DNA from: NC2004 sp050874905 | GTDB taxonomy: Bacteria; Bacillota; Clostridia; Lachnospirales; Lachnospiraceae | Direction of reading: 5' to 3' | DNA length: 19,682 nucleotides | NCBI GenBank assembly: GCA_050874905.1 | Contig: JBNMLP010000029.1 | Span: 1 to 19,682, forward strand | Shown: piece by piece, positions 1-7,181 of the stretch | Layout: each line of letters opens with the position of its first letter | How positions within the stretch are numbered: position 1 is the stretch's first letter | Position numbers and translations under genes: made by a program | The notes under the pieces: model-generated | The model's input: the letters and a program-made list of their open reading frames with translations, nothing else | What the model was told of the DNA's origin: nothing | Database searches by the model: none

Positions 1-95
1 ATAATACCGTTAGAATTCACAGTCACTGCGACTATATGTTTCCTAATGACTTTGAAAAAATGTATGAGAGGGTATGTTCTCTGCCTGCAGCTTAG
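1..95 (+). CDS. C-terminal end of an unrecognised protein (partial)
   Basis: The third forward frame is open from the left edge to a TAG at 93-95 and reads like protein: about 30 residues ending in FEKMYERVCSLPAA, with a HSHCDYMF stretch before it. Only the tail is present, so no family can be assigned. Its stop codon overlaps the stop codon of the convergent minus-strand gene, which supports a real gene end here. No terminator lies between the two genes, so their 3' ends would overlap as RNA. Confidence 0.4.
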   Translation, partial: NTVRIHSHCDYMFPNDFEKMYERVCSLPAA

Positions 96-433
96 TTGGC
101 AGAACTTCTCATTTTATTTTGTGCTAAATCTTGACACAGGACCATTATCTTTTTAAAGATTATATTCTTCCAGTCTTGATTCGCCAATTGTTGCTTAGAT
201 AAACAGAGAATCCTAGAATAGAAATCATTTATATTTGAATTAACATTATTCATAGTCACATACTCCTCTTCCTCACAAATTATGAGATCGTAATTCCTTC
301 CAAAAATATAAATGTCATTTCTATCATTGTATAAGTCCACCACTACATCAAAATAACTTTTCAAATAATGATAAATAATATTTCGAACGTCTTTATTTTT
401 AATACAAATACTAACTTTCATTATTTTCCCCAT
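92..433 (-). CDS. Small protein of unknown function, weakly receiver-like
   Basis: This encodes 113 residues. The start follows a GGAGGAGGG ribosome site 3-4 nt upstream; a second ATG four codons in (MKVSICIKN) is also possible. The N-terminal half alternates short hydrophobic strands and helices (VSICIKN, then YFDVVVDLY, then YDLIICEEE), a rhythm like a two-component receiver domain. There is no clear phospho-acceptor Asp or conserved Lys, so it would be degenerate if it is one. No signal peptide or membrane segment is visible. Codon use is much more AT-rich than in the neighbouring metabolic genes, suggesting different ancestry. I do not recognise the family. Confidence 0.5.
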   Translation of the reverse strand: MGKIMKVSICIKNKDVRNIIYHYLKSYFDVVVDLYNDRNDIYIFGRNYDLIICEEEEYVTMNNVNSNINDFYSRILCLSKQQLANQDWKNIIFKKIMVLCQDLAQNKMRSSAN

Positions 434-804
434 ATTCCCTCCTCCATATAACCAGGTATTTTTATAGAAAATTTAAGTTTTTTCAACTTTCTGGTTGTGT
501 AATAATTATGGAGTTTTCTGAACTCCAGAGTCTTCGCTACAAGCAACATTGCAACCTCAAAGGGCAAATATCTAACTCTCTTCCTTTAGTTATGCAACTC
601 AATGTTTCTCAATCTATTTATAATTCTCCTTTCTCCTCTATGTACTTTCCCCATTTGTATATTCGTTTACACAGTAAACAATTTTGTCTAATCGTATAAA
701 ATTATAATATCACATGATTTTCGAGAAGTCAATTGGTCTTTTATGTTTTCAAAACTTTATTAGTTAATTTCTGAATACTGTTGTTCACAGAACCTCTTGT
801 TTTC
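434..804. other. AT-rich gene-free stretch
   Basis: No convincing gene was seen. A 63-codon plus-strand frame at 508-699 lacks a ribosome site and has an unprotein-like composition. Two small dyads are visible: GGAGTT-5-AACTCC at 510-526, and GTTTAC-ACA-GTAAAC near 664-678. Either could be an operator for the minus-strand gene at 433. A weak promoter-like pair (TTGAAA and TATAAA, spacing too short) lies just upstream of that gene. Nothing else is readable. Confidence 0.4.
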
Positions 805-873
805 AAAAAAAAGCATCCAATTCATTGATATGTCTTCATTTACAGAAAGGGGACATATCAATGAATTAGATGC
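805..873. terminator. Long bidirectional intrinsic terminator
   Basis: Two 22-nt arms (813-834 and 852-873) pair with a single mismatch around a 17-nt loop. On the minus strand the stem is followed by eight T (805-812), which terminates the dehydrogenase operon ending at 895. On the plus strand it is followed by a CTTTTT-like run, so it could also work in the other direction. The stem is unusually long for a simple terminator. Confidence 0.8.
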
Positions 874-894
874 ACTTTTTAACCTCATATTCTC

Positions 895-2034
895 TTACCG
901 GATCGGCATAAACCGGTCATACCGCAGTGCGGAAATATCCACGATCGTTTCCTCTCCTGCCACCATCTGGGAAAGCATCAGTCCAACTGCCGGAGCAGTT
1001 CCAAACCCATGCCCGGTAAAGCCACATGCCAGGATCAGTCCGGGTGCTTCCTCTACCTTGCTGATAAATGGCACTCCGTCAAAGGCATCATCCAGCCAGC
1101 CGCACCAGCTTCTGACTACCTTTGCATCCTTTAATGCCGGAACATAATCCATGATCGCACGGCAGCTTGCAGATAATGTCAGCGAATTGGTAACGAGCTT
1201 CGATGGATCGTCCATATCCGTCACTTCCTCATAGCCACTGTCAGAACCAAAGACAAAGGAACCATGATGGGACTGATGTCCATAAAAATCAGCTCCTGCC
1301 GTTCCCAGCATAATGTCAAACATTTTCGGCTGCATTTCCGTTACCAGACACTCATCGATCAGTCTTGTCATTGGAATATCGACACCGATCGTTCTGGCAA
1401 TATAACGGCTTTCATAGCCTGCTGCCAAAATAATCTGCTCTGCCTCTAATACGGTTCCATCCTTGATCACCACCTGACGCACCTTTCCACGGATCTTCCG
1501 AAGTTTTGTAACAGGTGCATCAGTATAAAAACGTACACCCATTTCCAGTGCCCGTTTATAATAACCGAGCGTTGTCGTCAAAGGATTGGCGTGTCCATCT
1601 GTCGGACACCAGCTTGCCCCGATAATGTCCTTAGAAAGATACGGGCAGATCTCCTGCACTTCCTTTGCATCCACCATACGCACATCCAGTCCTACTGACT
1701 GGGCATTATCTGCCAGTGTTTTCAATTTTTTCAGGTGTGCTTCTGTCTTGCCAAGTCTTAAGTTTCCCTTCTGTGTATATTCGACATCTACCCCCAGTTC
1801 CTCGGAAAGAGTCGGCCACAAATACTTGATGCCATACATCGCATACGGAAGCTCTCTGACATCTCTTCCGGACTGTCTTACACCACCACCATTTCGACTG
1901 GAACCACCATGTCCAATACTCTTTGTTGCTTCTAACACAATGACATTGGAATGTCCTGCCTTTGCAAGATAATAGGCTGCTGCACAACCTACCACACCAC
2001 CACCGATAATGATCACATCTGCTGTATTATTCAT
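895..2034 (-). CDS. FAD-dependent D-amino-acid-oxidase-fold dehydrogenase, catalytic beta subunit (HcnC/proline dehydrogenase-like)
   Basis: This 379-residue flavoprotein belongs to the DAO superfamily (sarcosine oxidase beta, HcnC, proline dehydrogenase beta, opine oxidase B). It is expected to oxidise the C-N bond of an amino acid or opine and pass electrons to the partner subunits. The dinucleotide-binding GGGVVG lies at residues 11-16. SSRNGGGVRQ near residue 46 resembles the flavin-contact loop of the family, and GFTGHGFGTAPAVG near the C-terminus is the conserved FAD/substrate motif. The ATG at 2034 was chosen because GGAGG lies 8 nt before it; an in-frame start at 2049 lacks this. It overlaps the preceding [2Fe-2S] gene by 8 nt and is the last gene before the long terminator. 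The substrate cannot be read from the sequence. Confidence 0.85.
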   Translation of the reverse strand: MNNTADVIIIGGGVVGCAAAYYLAKAGHSNVIVLEATKSIGHGGSSRNGGGVRQSGRDVRELPYAMYGIKYLWPTLSEELGVDVEYTQKGNLRLGKTEAHLKKLKTLADNAQSVGLDVRMVDAKEVQEICPYLSKDIIGASWCPTDGHANPLTTTLGYYKRALEMGVRFYTDAPVTKLRKIRGKVRQVVIKDGTVLEAEQIILAAGYESRYIARTIGVDIPMTRLIDECLVTEMQPKMFDIMLGTAGADFYGHQSHHGSFVFGSDSGYEEVTDMDDPSKLVTNSLTLSASCRAIMDYVPALKDAKVVRSWCGWLDDAFDGVPFISKVEEAPGLILACGFTGHGFGTAPAVGLMLSQMVAGEETIVDISALRYDRFMPIR

Positions 2035-2359
2035 GTGCCACACCTCCATCCTCTGCTAAGATCTCCATCTCCATCGGCCGCATCGGTGCTCTTGATGTTG
2101 CCGGCTCTACCTCAACAGGAGCTACTTTAAGCTCTCTTGCTACAATTCCTTTCACCAGTTTTCCACAGGTCTGTCCCTGACAAAGCCCCATCCCACACCG
2201 TAAATAACGCCGAAGCTCCTCGATCGTAAAAAAGCCTTCATGAACAGCCTTGCGGATCTCTCCTTTGGTCACTTCCTCACAACGGCATACCAGCAAAGAA
2301 TCATCCGGAGCTTCGATATAAGGGCCGATCTCCTCTAATTTTTTCTGAATATCTATCAT
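2027..2359 (-). CDS. BFD-like [2Fe-2S] protein, small subunit of the dehydrogenase
   Basis: This encodes 110 residues. The central part matches the BFD-like [2Fe-2S] domain: C25-x-C27 (VCRCEEV), then a helical stretch, then C55, C60 and C65 within RCGMGLCQGQTC. C25, C27, C60 and C65 are the likely cluster ligands. In HcnB- and proline dehydrogenase-type enzymes this domain is often fused to the alpha subunit; here it is a separate gene between the alpha and beta genes. It probably relays electrons between the two flavoproteins. The C-terminal 30 residues are Pro/Glu-rich and likely flexible. The start is 25 nt after the alpha gene and its 3' end overlaps the beta gene, which argues for coupled translation. 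Confidence 0.85.
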   Translation of the reverse strand: MIDIQKKLEEIGPYIEAPDDSLLVCRCEEVTKGEIRKAVHEGFFTIEELRRYLRCGMGLCQGQTCGKLVKGIVARELKVAPVEVEPATSRAPMRPMEMEILAEDGGVAHE

Positions 2360-2384
2360 AGCATTTCACCCTTTCCTATCCTGT

Positions 2385-3959
2385 CTACTTCTTATAAAAA
2401 CGTACCCGGTTTACATAGTCATTCGGTACCTTTACGGTAAGCAGATTCGTATGATCAAATACCGGAGCCGTCCGTACCTTGGTTACTACCGCCTCACAAA
2501 GTACACTTCCATCTCTTCCACATCCACATCCGACGTCTCCCACTTCAGGAAGTGGTAAAAATTCATACGGCATCGTCACCTCACCATATCCCGGCTCTAC
2601 GTCCTCCTCGACTAAGAAGATCGCCTGACCGGAACAGGATGCCACGCACATGCCACATCCGATACATTTATGTTCTTCATCCACGACCGGAAGAGAAGTA
2701 ATATTTTTTCCAATGCGGATACATCCCATTTTGCAGGCATCCTGACAAGGGTTACAAGGAATGTTCTGCGTACATTCGATCACCGGATGAATTCCTTTGT
2801 GTCTGGTAACACCCGGATAACGGGTGATCTCTTCTTCTGAAACGTAACCCTTTTCCAACAGATTCATCGATACGTCGATTCCCTCATCGGTTTTTTCTAC
2901 CAGCTTTCCACGGTTTTCCGGTGCAAACATTCCCTGACGCAGCGTGGCAAGCTGTGCCTTTAATTCCTTGATGCGTGTTTCGCTTTCTTCTTTTTCCAGA
3001 TAACCCAGATACTCGGATATCGCTGTTCCACTGATCTTACCTCCGATCATCGCAGAGCTTGCTTCCTCAATTCCAGACACATCTCCGGCTGCATATAATC
3101 CCGGCACACTCGTAGCACCGTAAGCATCACAGACCGGAACATAACCGCCCTTCGTATCTGACATTTCACACCCTGCCTGCTTTAAGAGCTGTGCCATTGG
3201 GGAAAGTCCTACCGCCAGACAAATGGTATCCACATCAAAATGTTTCTCTGTACCCGGTATGATCTTCCAGTCCGGTCCAACCTGACCGATCACCACGCCT
3301 GTCACATGATCCTCTCCCTCTGCCTCTACGATCGTATGGGACAGATAAAATGGGACACCACAGCGTGCCACTTTGGCAGCATGTACACCATAGCCACCAA
3401 CTCTCGGTGCTGCATCTGCAAGAGCAACCACCTCACAGCCTGCCTGCATCAACTGGAAGCTGACCACCAGACCAACATTTCCGGAACCAAGCATTAAAAT
3501 GCGCTCCCCCGGTGTAATGTGATGCAGGTTCATCATCGTCTGGGCAGCTCCCGCTCCAATAACACCCGGAAGTGTCCAGCCCTTAAAGTTCACCATATTT
3601 TCCGAAGCTCCGGTTGCGATCAATACCGCATCTCCTTTGTAATGCCGGATCTCTTCCCCGATCTTTACCGTTACTTCTTTTTCCGGATATAGACCAACCA
3701 CTGTTGCATTGAGCATAACCTCAACACCATACTTTTCCGCCTCAGCTAACAGCTCCTCCCCAATCTTAAAGCCCCGGATCTTTGCCTTATGCTCCTTTGA
3801 TCCAAAGAATTTATGGATCTGCTTGAAAAGCTGTCCACCCGGTCTGGCATTTTCATCAAAAACGATGGGATGCAATCCATTTTTTGCCGCTTCAATTGCA
3901 GCAGATAAGCCGGCTGGTCCCGCACCGACGATAATAACATCATAACGTGTGATCTTCAT
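2385..3959 (-). CDS. FAD/NAD(P)-binding oxidoreductase with [4Fe-4S] domain, alpha subunit (HcnB/PdhA-like)
   Basis: This encodes 524 residues from the ATG at 3959, chosen because GGGAGGAG lies 6 nt upstream; a longer frame to 3992 runs into the previous gene. The N-terminal FAD motif is VGAGPAG (11-17), followed by RPGGQL (39-44). A second Rossmann motif is GSGNVG (158-163), and LYAAGDV (288-294) closes the FAD site. The C-terminal third adds cysteine clusters: C396, C402, C405, C409 and C413, then CIGCGMCVASC (432-442) in ferredoxin spacing, then C478, C480 and C488. HcnB-type subunits commonly lack this ferredoxin module, so this one could carry one or two [4Fe-4S] clusters and donate electrons to an anaerobic acceptor. 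It sits between the small ferredoxin-like gene and the BFD-like gene. Confidence 0.85.
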   Translation of the reverse strand: MKITRYDVIIVGAGPAGLSAAIEAAKNGLHPIVFDENARPGGQLFKQIHKFFGSKEHKAKIRGFKIGEELLAEAEKYGVEVMLNATVVGLYPEKEVTVKIGEEIRHYKGDAVLIATGASENMVNFKGWTLPGVIGAGAAQTMMNLHHITPGERILMLGSGNVGLVVSFQLMQAGCEVVALADAAPRVGGYGVHAAKVARCGVPFYLSHTIVEAEGEDHVTGVVIGQVGPDWKIIPGTEKHFDVDTICLAVGLSPMAQLLKQAGCEMSDTKGGYVPVCDAYGATSVPGLYAAGDVSGIEEASSAMIGGKISGTAISEYLGYLEKEESETRIKELKAQLATLRQGMFAPENRGKLVEKTDEGIDVSMNLLEKGYVSEEEITRYPGVTRHKGIHPVIECTQNIPCNPCQDACKMGCIRIGKNITSLPVVDEEHKCIGCGMCVASCSGQAIFLVEEDVEPGYGEVTMPYEFLPLPEVGDVGCGCGRDGSVLCEAVVTKVRTAPVFDHTNLLTVKVPNDYVNRVRFYKK

Positions 3960-3960
3960 G

Positions 3961-4284
3961 TTACTCTCCTCCCTTCTGTGCAGATACTCCATACTGTGTT
4001 TGTACGGTCATTCCTTCTGCAAGCGGTGTAATACATGTTCTGACATTTGGTTTTCCATCCACGATCATAACGCAGTCCGTACAGCGTCCGATCGCACAAA
4101 AGACACCGCGCGGTTCGTGTGTTTTTGCCGTATACCGGTGTGTCATGATCCCATTTGCCTTTAAAGCGGCTGCGATCGGCTCACCTTCACATCCCTGCAT
4201 GGCGACTCCATTATATGTAAATGTCACAGATTTCATCTCAGGTGTTTCCCCAAGAATCGGATGATTACTGATTCGTTTTGTCAT
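3961..4284 (-). CDS. Small [2Fe-2S] ferredoxin-like subunit (HcnA / sarcosine oxidase alpha N-terminus-like)
   Basis: This encodes 107 residues. The fold matches the [2Fe-2S] domain found as HcnA, as the N-terminus of sarcosine oxidase alpha, and as a small subunit of proline dehydrogenases. GEPIAAALKANGI (34-46) is the typical helix. FCAIGRCTDC gives C63, C68 and C71, and RTC gives C84, the usual four ligands; C32 is an extra cysteine. It is the first gene of the four-subunit set and ends 1 nt before the start of the alpha gene. A GGAGG lies before the ATG. A terminator-like hairpin sits in the short leader upstream. It is expected to be cytoplasmic and to shuttle electrons within the complex. 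Confidence 0.85.
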   Translation of the reverse strand: MTKRISNHPILGETPEMKSVTFTYNGVAMQGCEGEPIAAALKANGIMTHRYTAKTHEPRGVFCAIGRCTDCVMIVDGKPNVRTCITPLAEGMTVQTQYGVSAQKGGE

Positions 4285-4306
4285 AGTTTAGCGACCTCCT
4301 TTATGA

Positions 4307-4345
4307 TAAAATAAAAGACGCCTCCCTTATCGGACAGGCGTCTTT
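4307..4345 (-). terminator. Leader hairpin before the dehydrogenase genes (attenuator candidate)
   Basis: On the minus strand a perfect 10-bp stem (4336-4345 with 4314-4323, AAAGACGCCT/AGGCGTCTTT) with a 12-nt loop is followed by TTTTATTTTA. It stands only about 20 nt before the ribosome site of the ferredoxin-like gene. The symporter gene upstream already has its own terminator at 4416-4445. A TATGAT at 4369-4364 could be the -10 of a promoter between the two, placing the hairpin at the very start of the transcript. That promoter is weak by eye because no good -35 is seen. Confidence 0.55.
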
Positions 4346-4415
4346 GACTGTTTGCTTGTGCTTATCATATGGCACAGGGGACGATTTGTATTGTAAAAAA
4401 TGATACTAGTCCCAC

Positions 4416-4445
4416 AAAAAAACAGCAGACCATTACAGCCTGCTG
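4416..4445 (-). terminator. Intrinsic terminator after the symporter gene
   Basis: CAGCAG (minus strand 4445-4440) pairs with CTGCTG (4428-4423), with G.U and C-G pairs extending inward. Seven T follow at 4422-4416. It lies 25 nt after the symporter stop codon. Confidence 0.75.
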
Positions 4446-4469
4446 CCCGCTCGTACTCTTCTGCTTATC

Positions 4470-5894
4470 TCACCCAAGCTTCTTTTCCCGGGATGTAACA
4501 ACCGGAACCGATGTCGGATCTATGGCATTCAGATTATTGATATACTTTTTTGTCTCGGCTGCGATCACTGGAGAAAGAAGCAGTACCGCGATCAGGTTCG
4601 GGATCGCCATCAGCGCATTTAAAATATCCGCCATCAGCCACACAAGATCTAATGCCACTACCGGAGCTACCAGTGCTACGATCACATAAAGCAGGCGGTA
4701 CGGGATCAGTGCTTTCTTTCCGGCAACATATTCTACACAGCGTTCGCCATAATAGGCCCAGCCAAGTATCGTAGAAAATGCAAAACAGATGATTCCGACT
4801 ACCAGGATAAATGGTCCGATGTAAGGAACCTGACCAAAGGCTAATGTAGTAAGGACGCCGCCATCTGCGATCTCATCCGCATTGATCGACGGATTTTTCA
4901 TGATCGTAGAAACAAGTACCAGTCCTGTCATCAGACATACAACAACCGTATCCCAGAACGTTCCGGTAGAAGATACCAGTGCCTGACGCACCGGATTTTT
5001 GGTCTTTGCTGCCGCCGCTGCGATCGGTGCAGATCCCATACCGGACTCATTGGAAAATAATCCTCTTGCGACACCATACTGGATCGCATAACGAATACCA
5101 CCGCCGACTAAACCTCCGGCAGCCGCCCCTTTCGTAAATGCCAGCACACAGATCGTTTTGATCGCCGGAATAATAAAATCATAATTCATGCATAAGATAA
5201 CGATACAGCCAAGTACATAAAAAGCTGCCATAAATGGAACCAGCTTTTCACACACTCTTGCAATGCTTTTGATCCCACCAAAGATAACAAAGGAAGTCAG
5301 CACTGCAACAATGAGTCCGACCGCAAAACGCGGTACCCCTAAATTGACATGACAGACCTCGGCGATCGCATTGACCTGCGTAGCACAGCCAATTCCAAAA
5401 GAAGCAAATCCTGCAAACACGGCGAAGATCACACCGAGCCATTTCATATTAAGCCCACGCTCCAATGCATACATGGCACCACCCTGCATTCTTCCATCCT
5501 CTGTCTTCACACGATATTTGACGGCGATCAAAGATTCCGCATATTTTGTTGCAATACCAAATACACCGGTAAGCCAACACCATAATACCGCTCCGGGACC
5601 ACCCAGTGCGATCGCCGTACCGACACCAATGATATTTCCGGTACCGATCGTAGAAGCCAGCGCAGTTGCCAATGCTTGAAACTGGCTTACTTCTCCATCT
5701 GCCCCTTCCTCTTTGGAAACAGAAAGTGGAATTCCTTTCGTGATCGTCTTCGTCTGGATCACACCGGTACGGATCGTCATAAAAATATGTGTGCCAAGCA
5801 ACAACAGAATCATCCCCCAGCCCCAGACAATATTATCAATGGGTTTGATAATGTTGGTCAGTGTTTCTACTATCTGATTAAACATTTCCTGCAT
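4470..5894 (-). CDS. Sodium/proton-coupled amino acid symporter, AGCS family
   Basis: This encodes 474 residues, full length for the alanine/glycine:cation symporter family (AGCS, AgcS/DagA/AlsT type). Roughly ten or more hydrophobic segments are visible. Diagnostic motifs are present: ATALASTIGTGNIIGVGTAI in the first third, and SNESGMGSAPIAAAAAKTKN after the middle. These are signature stretches of the family, with Gly/Asn/Ser residues near the substrate and ion path. The protein should import a small neutral amino acid, classically alanine or glycine, with Na+ or H+. Its position directly upstream of a multi-subunit amino-acid dehydrogenase suggests it brings in that enzyme's substrate. 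AGGAGG lies 5 nt before the chosen ATG. Confidence 0.92.
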   Translation of the reverse strand: MQEMFNQIVETLTNIIKPIDNIVWGWGMILLLLGTHIFMTIRTGVIQTKTITKGIPLSVSKEEGADGEVSQFQALATALASTIGTGNIIGVGTAIALGGPGAVLWCWLTGVFGIATKYAESLIAVKYRVKTEDGRMQGGAMYALERGLNMKWLGVIFAVFAGFASFGIGCATQVNAIAEVCHVNLGVPRFAVGLIVAVLTSFVIFGGIKSIARVCEKLVPFMAAFYVLGCIVILCMNYDFIIPAIKTICVLAFTKGAAAGGLVGGGIRYAIQYGVARGLFSNESGMGSAPIAAAAAKTKNPVRQALVSSTGTFWDTVVVCLMTGLVLVSTIMKNPSINADEIADGGVLTTLAFGQVPYIGPFILVVGIICFAFSTILGWAYYGERCVEYVAGKKALIPYRLLYVIVALVAPVVALDLVWLMADILNALMAIPNLIAVLLLSPVIAAETKKYINNLNAIDPTSVPVVTSREKKLG

Positions 5895-5984
5895 CGTATC
5901 CTCCTCATTTCTATCCTGTATTGAAAAGTTCCCAAGTTAGCCGACAAAGTTTTTTGATACTGTATTTTTCCTGGCTGCCTCTAC

Positions 5985-6023
5985 AAAAAAAGCGAAGATG
6001 TCCTCTGGTGTGACGTCTTCGCT
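5985..6023 (-). terminator. Hairpin with T-run between the 6058 gene and the symporter
   Basis: On the minus strand, arms 6023-6012 and 6002-5991 form a 12-bp stem with one G.U pair and a 9-nt loop, followed by seven T. It can terminate the two-gene operon ending at 6058. It also lies immediately downstream of the promoter-like TTGACA/TATTCT pair at 6061-6033, so it would be the first structure in the symporter mRNA and may act as an early attenuator. Confidence 0.75.
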
Positions 6024-6032
6024 ACTTTTCTT

Positions 6033-6061
6033 AGAATAACAGTCTTACATGAATTTGTCAA
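6033..6061 (-). promoter_or_regulatory. Putative promoter of the symporter gene
   Basis: A consensus -35 TTGACA (6061-6056), 17-nt spacer and -10 TATTCT (6038-6033) lie on the minus strand. The -35 overlaps the stop codon of the upstream gene. The predicted start near 6026 falls just before the hairpin at 6023-5991. The leader to the symporter ATG would be about 130 nt. Confidence 0.6.
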
Positions 6062-6336
6062 ATTTTTCTTGCAGTAAGATCACTCTTTCTCCGTGTTGGA
6101 ATTTTTACGGGAGCTTCATTTATCTGCAATCTTGCTATTATGACTTCCTCTTTTTGACTGCTTATGTTTTTTGCCTTTTCGTTTTGCTCAATCTTTTGTC
6201 GTAAATTATCATGTATCGGTTTCCACTTATGTGTATTGATCGCATAACCACTTCCAAAGGCAAGCAGTACCAGAACAAGTGAATATAATAAAAACAACCC
6301 TATCGCTCTCTTTTTCCTATGATCTTCTCTTCTCAT
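6058..6336 (-). CDS. Small membrane-anchored protein of unknown function
   Basis: This encodes 92 residues from the ATG at 6336, which shares one base with the stop codon of the preceding gene (TGATG), a coupling arrangement. A GTG one codon earlier is the alternative start. A charged N-terminus (MRREDHRKKR) precedes one hydrophobic segment (about residues 12-32), so it is probably N-in with a short extracytoplasmic part rich in charged residues. No known motif is visible. It forms a two-gene unit with the 6336-6950 gene, which also has a single N-terminal anchor. The two may act together at the membrane, but this is only inferred from adjacency. Confidence 0.6.
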   Translation of the reverse strand: MRREDHRKKRAIGLFLLYSLVLVLLAFGSGYAINTHKWKPIHDNLRQKIEQNEKAKNISSQKEEVIIARLQINEAPVKIPTRRKSDLTARKI

Positions 6337-6950
6337 CACTCATCACCTGCTTTCAATGTTGAGGTACCATTTTCAAGTTTTGTATCTTCAAGAACCTCAC
6401 TAACCAGCAAAACGGTTCCATCATACTGTAGATATACACTTACATTCTGTTCTTTATATGGCATGCGCTCTTCTTTATAAAATGTAATCTTCCAGACCTT
6501 TTCCACAGCATCCTTGTATGTACAGATTCTCGTATAATCCAGAGACACCTGTTTTTTTGCCAAAGCAACCAATTCATCCCGGCTCTTGGTTTTATCTGTT
6601 TTTTCACTGTGTTCTACCGGACCATATGCAATCTGTTCTTTTTTATATTGTTTTACCACTGCATAATGAAACGTCCAGTACGGCTCCTTCGTGCTAATTG
6701 CAGCAAAGTCACTAAAATTCTTCTGATTATCGTACCGCTTGATTTCATCCTCTGTAAACAGATACTTCGCATTGGTTTTCTCCTGTTCTGTCAGATCATC
6801 CCAGCCTTTTTGCGTGCGAAAGCTGTCCAACTTACGTCCAAGCATATCCAGTGTATTCTGTCCCTTCTTTTCAGACATCTGATAACCTGCAGTTCCTGCA
6901 ATCCCGATTAATACAATTGTGTATACAATAAAAAAGATTTTTTCCCCCAT
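6336..6950 (-). CDS. Membrane-anchored protein of unknown function
   Basis: This encodes 204 residues from the ATG at 6950, chosen because AGGAG lies 8 nt upstream; a GTG three codons earlier is too close to that site. An N-terminal hydrophobic segment (residues 5-24, IFFIVYTIVLIGIAGTAGY) is a signal anchor. The rest is charged and soluble. The C-terminal part, from about residue 120, starts with a helix (SRDELVALAKKQVSLDY) and continues into beta strands (VWKITFYKEE, NVSVYLQYDGTVLLVS). This pattern is reminiscent of a PepSY-type domain, but I cannot assign it firmly. It is likely exposed outside the cytoplasmic membrane and is followed directly by the second small membrane protein. Confidence 0.65.
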   Translation of the reverse strand: MGEKIFFIVYTIVLIGIAGTAGYQMSEKKGQNTLDMLGRKLDSFRTQKGWDDLTEQEKTNAKYLFTEDEIKRYDNQKNFSDFAAISTKEPYWTFHYAVVKQYKKEQIAYGPVEHSEKTDKTKSRDELVALAKKQVSLDYTRICTYKDAVEKVWKITFYKEERMPYKEQNVSVYLQYDGTVLLVSEVLEDTKLENGTSTLKAGDE

Positions 6951-6969
6951 GCATGTCACTCCTCTTACA

Positions 6970-7149
6970 CTACCGATCAGCTACAACATCAAGTCCTGCT
7001 GTATTGTCATATACATTTGCATTTTTTTTGAACTCTATTACATTTCCCATTCCTGTTGGCGAGAATGTATAACTTGTGTCTGAAACATTCGATGTTGCAT
7101 GCTGGTATGTACCATATATAGAATATACATATTTTGGAATACCAGCACT
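6970..7149 (-). pseudogene. Start-less coding remnant upstream of the membrane-protein pair
   Basis: On the minus strand a frame bounded by TAA (7153-7151) and TAG (6972-6970) gives about 59 residues with protein-like composition, including TSYTFSPTGMGNVIEFKKN and ending NTAGLDVVADR. No ATG, GTG or TTG lies near its beginning, and its stop is 20 nt before the start of the next gene. It looks like the C-terminal scrap of a gene lost by deletion, or a gene using an unusual ATT start. I do not recognise the family. Confidence 0.35.
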
Positions 7150-7181
7150 TTATTGATTTGTCAATTTTTTCTTGCCTGGTG

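Noticed and set aside
508..699. 63-codon plus-strand frame in the left gene-free stretch
   Set aside because: No ribosome site, skewed composition, and no coupling to any neighbour.
4314..4345. Hairpin as a plus-strand terminator
   Set aside because: Only three T follow on the plus strand and no plus-strand gene ends here; the minus-strand reading is better.
7136..7164. TTGACA with TATTCC at 17 nt on the minus strand
   Set aside because: The -10 is poor and the site lies just after the exporter stop; it could drive the membrane-protein pair but is too weak to list.
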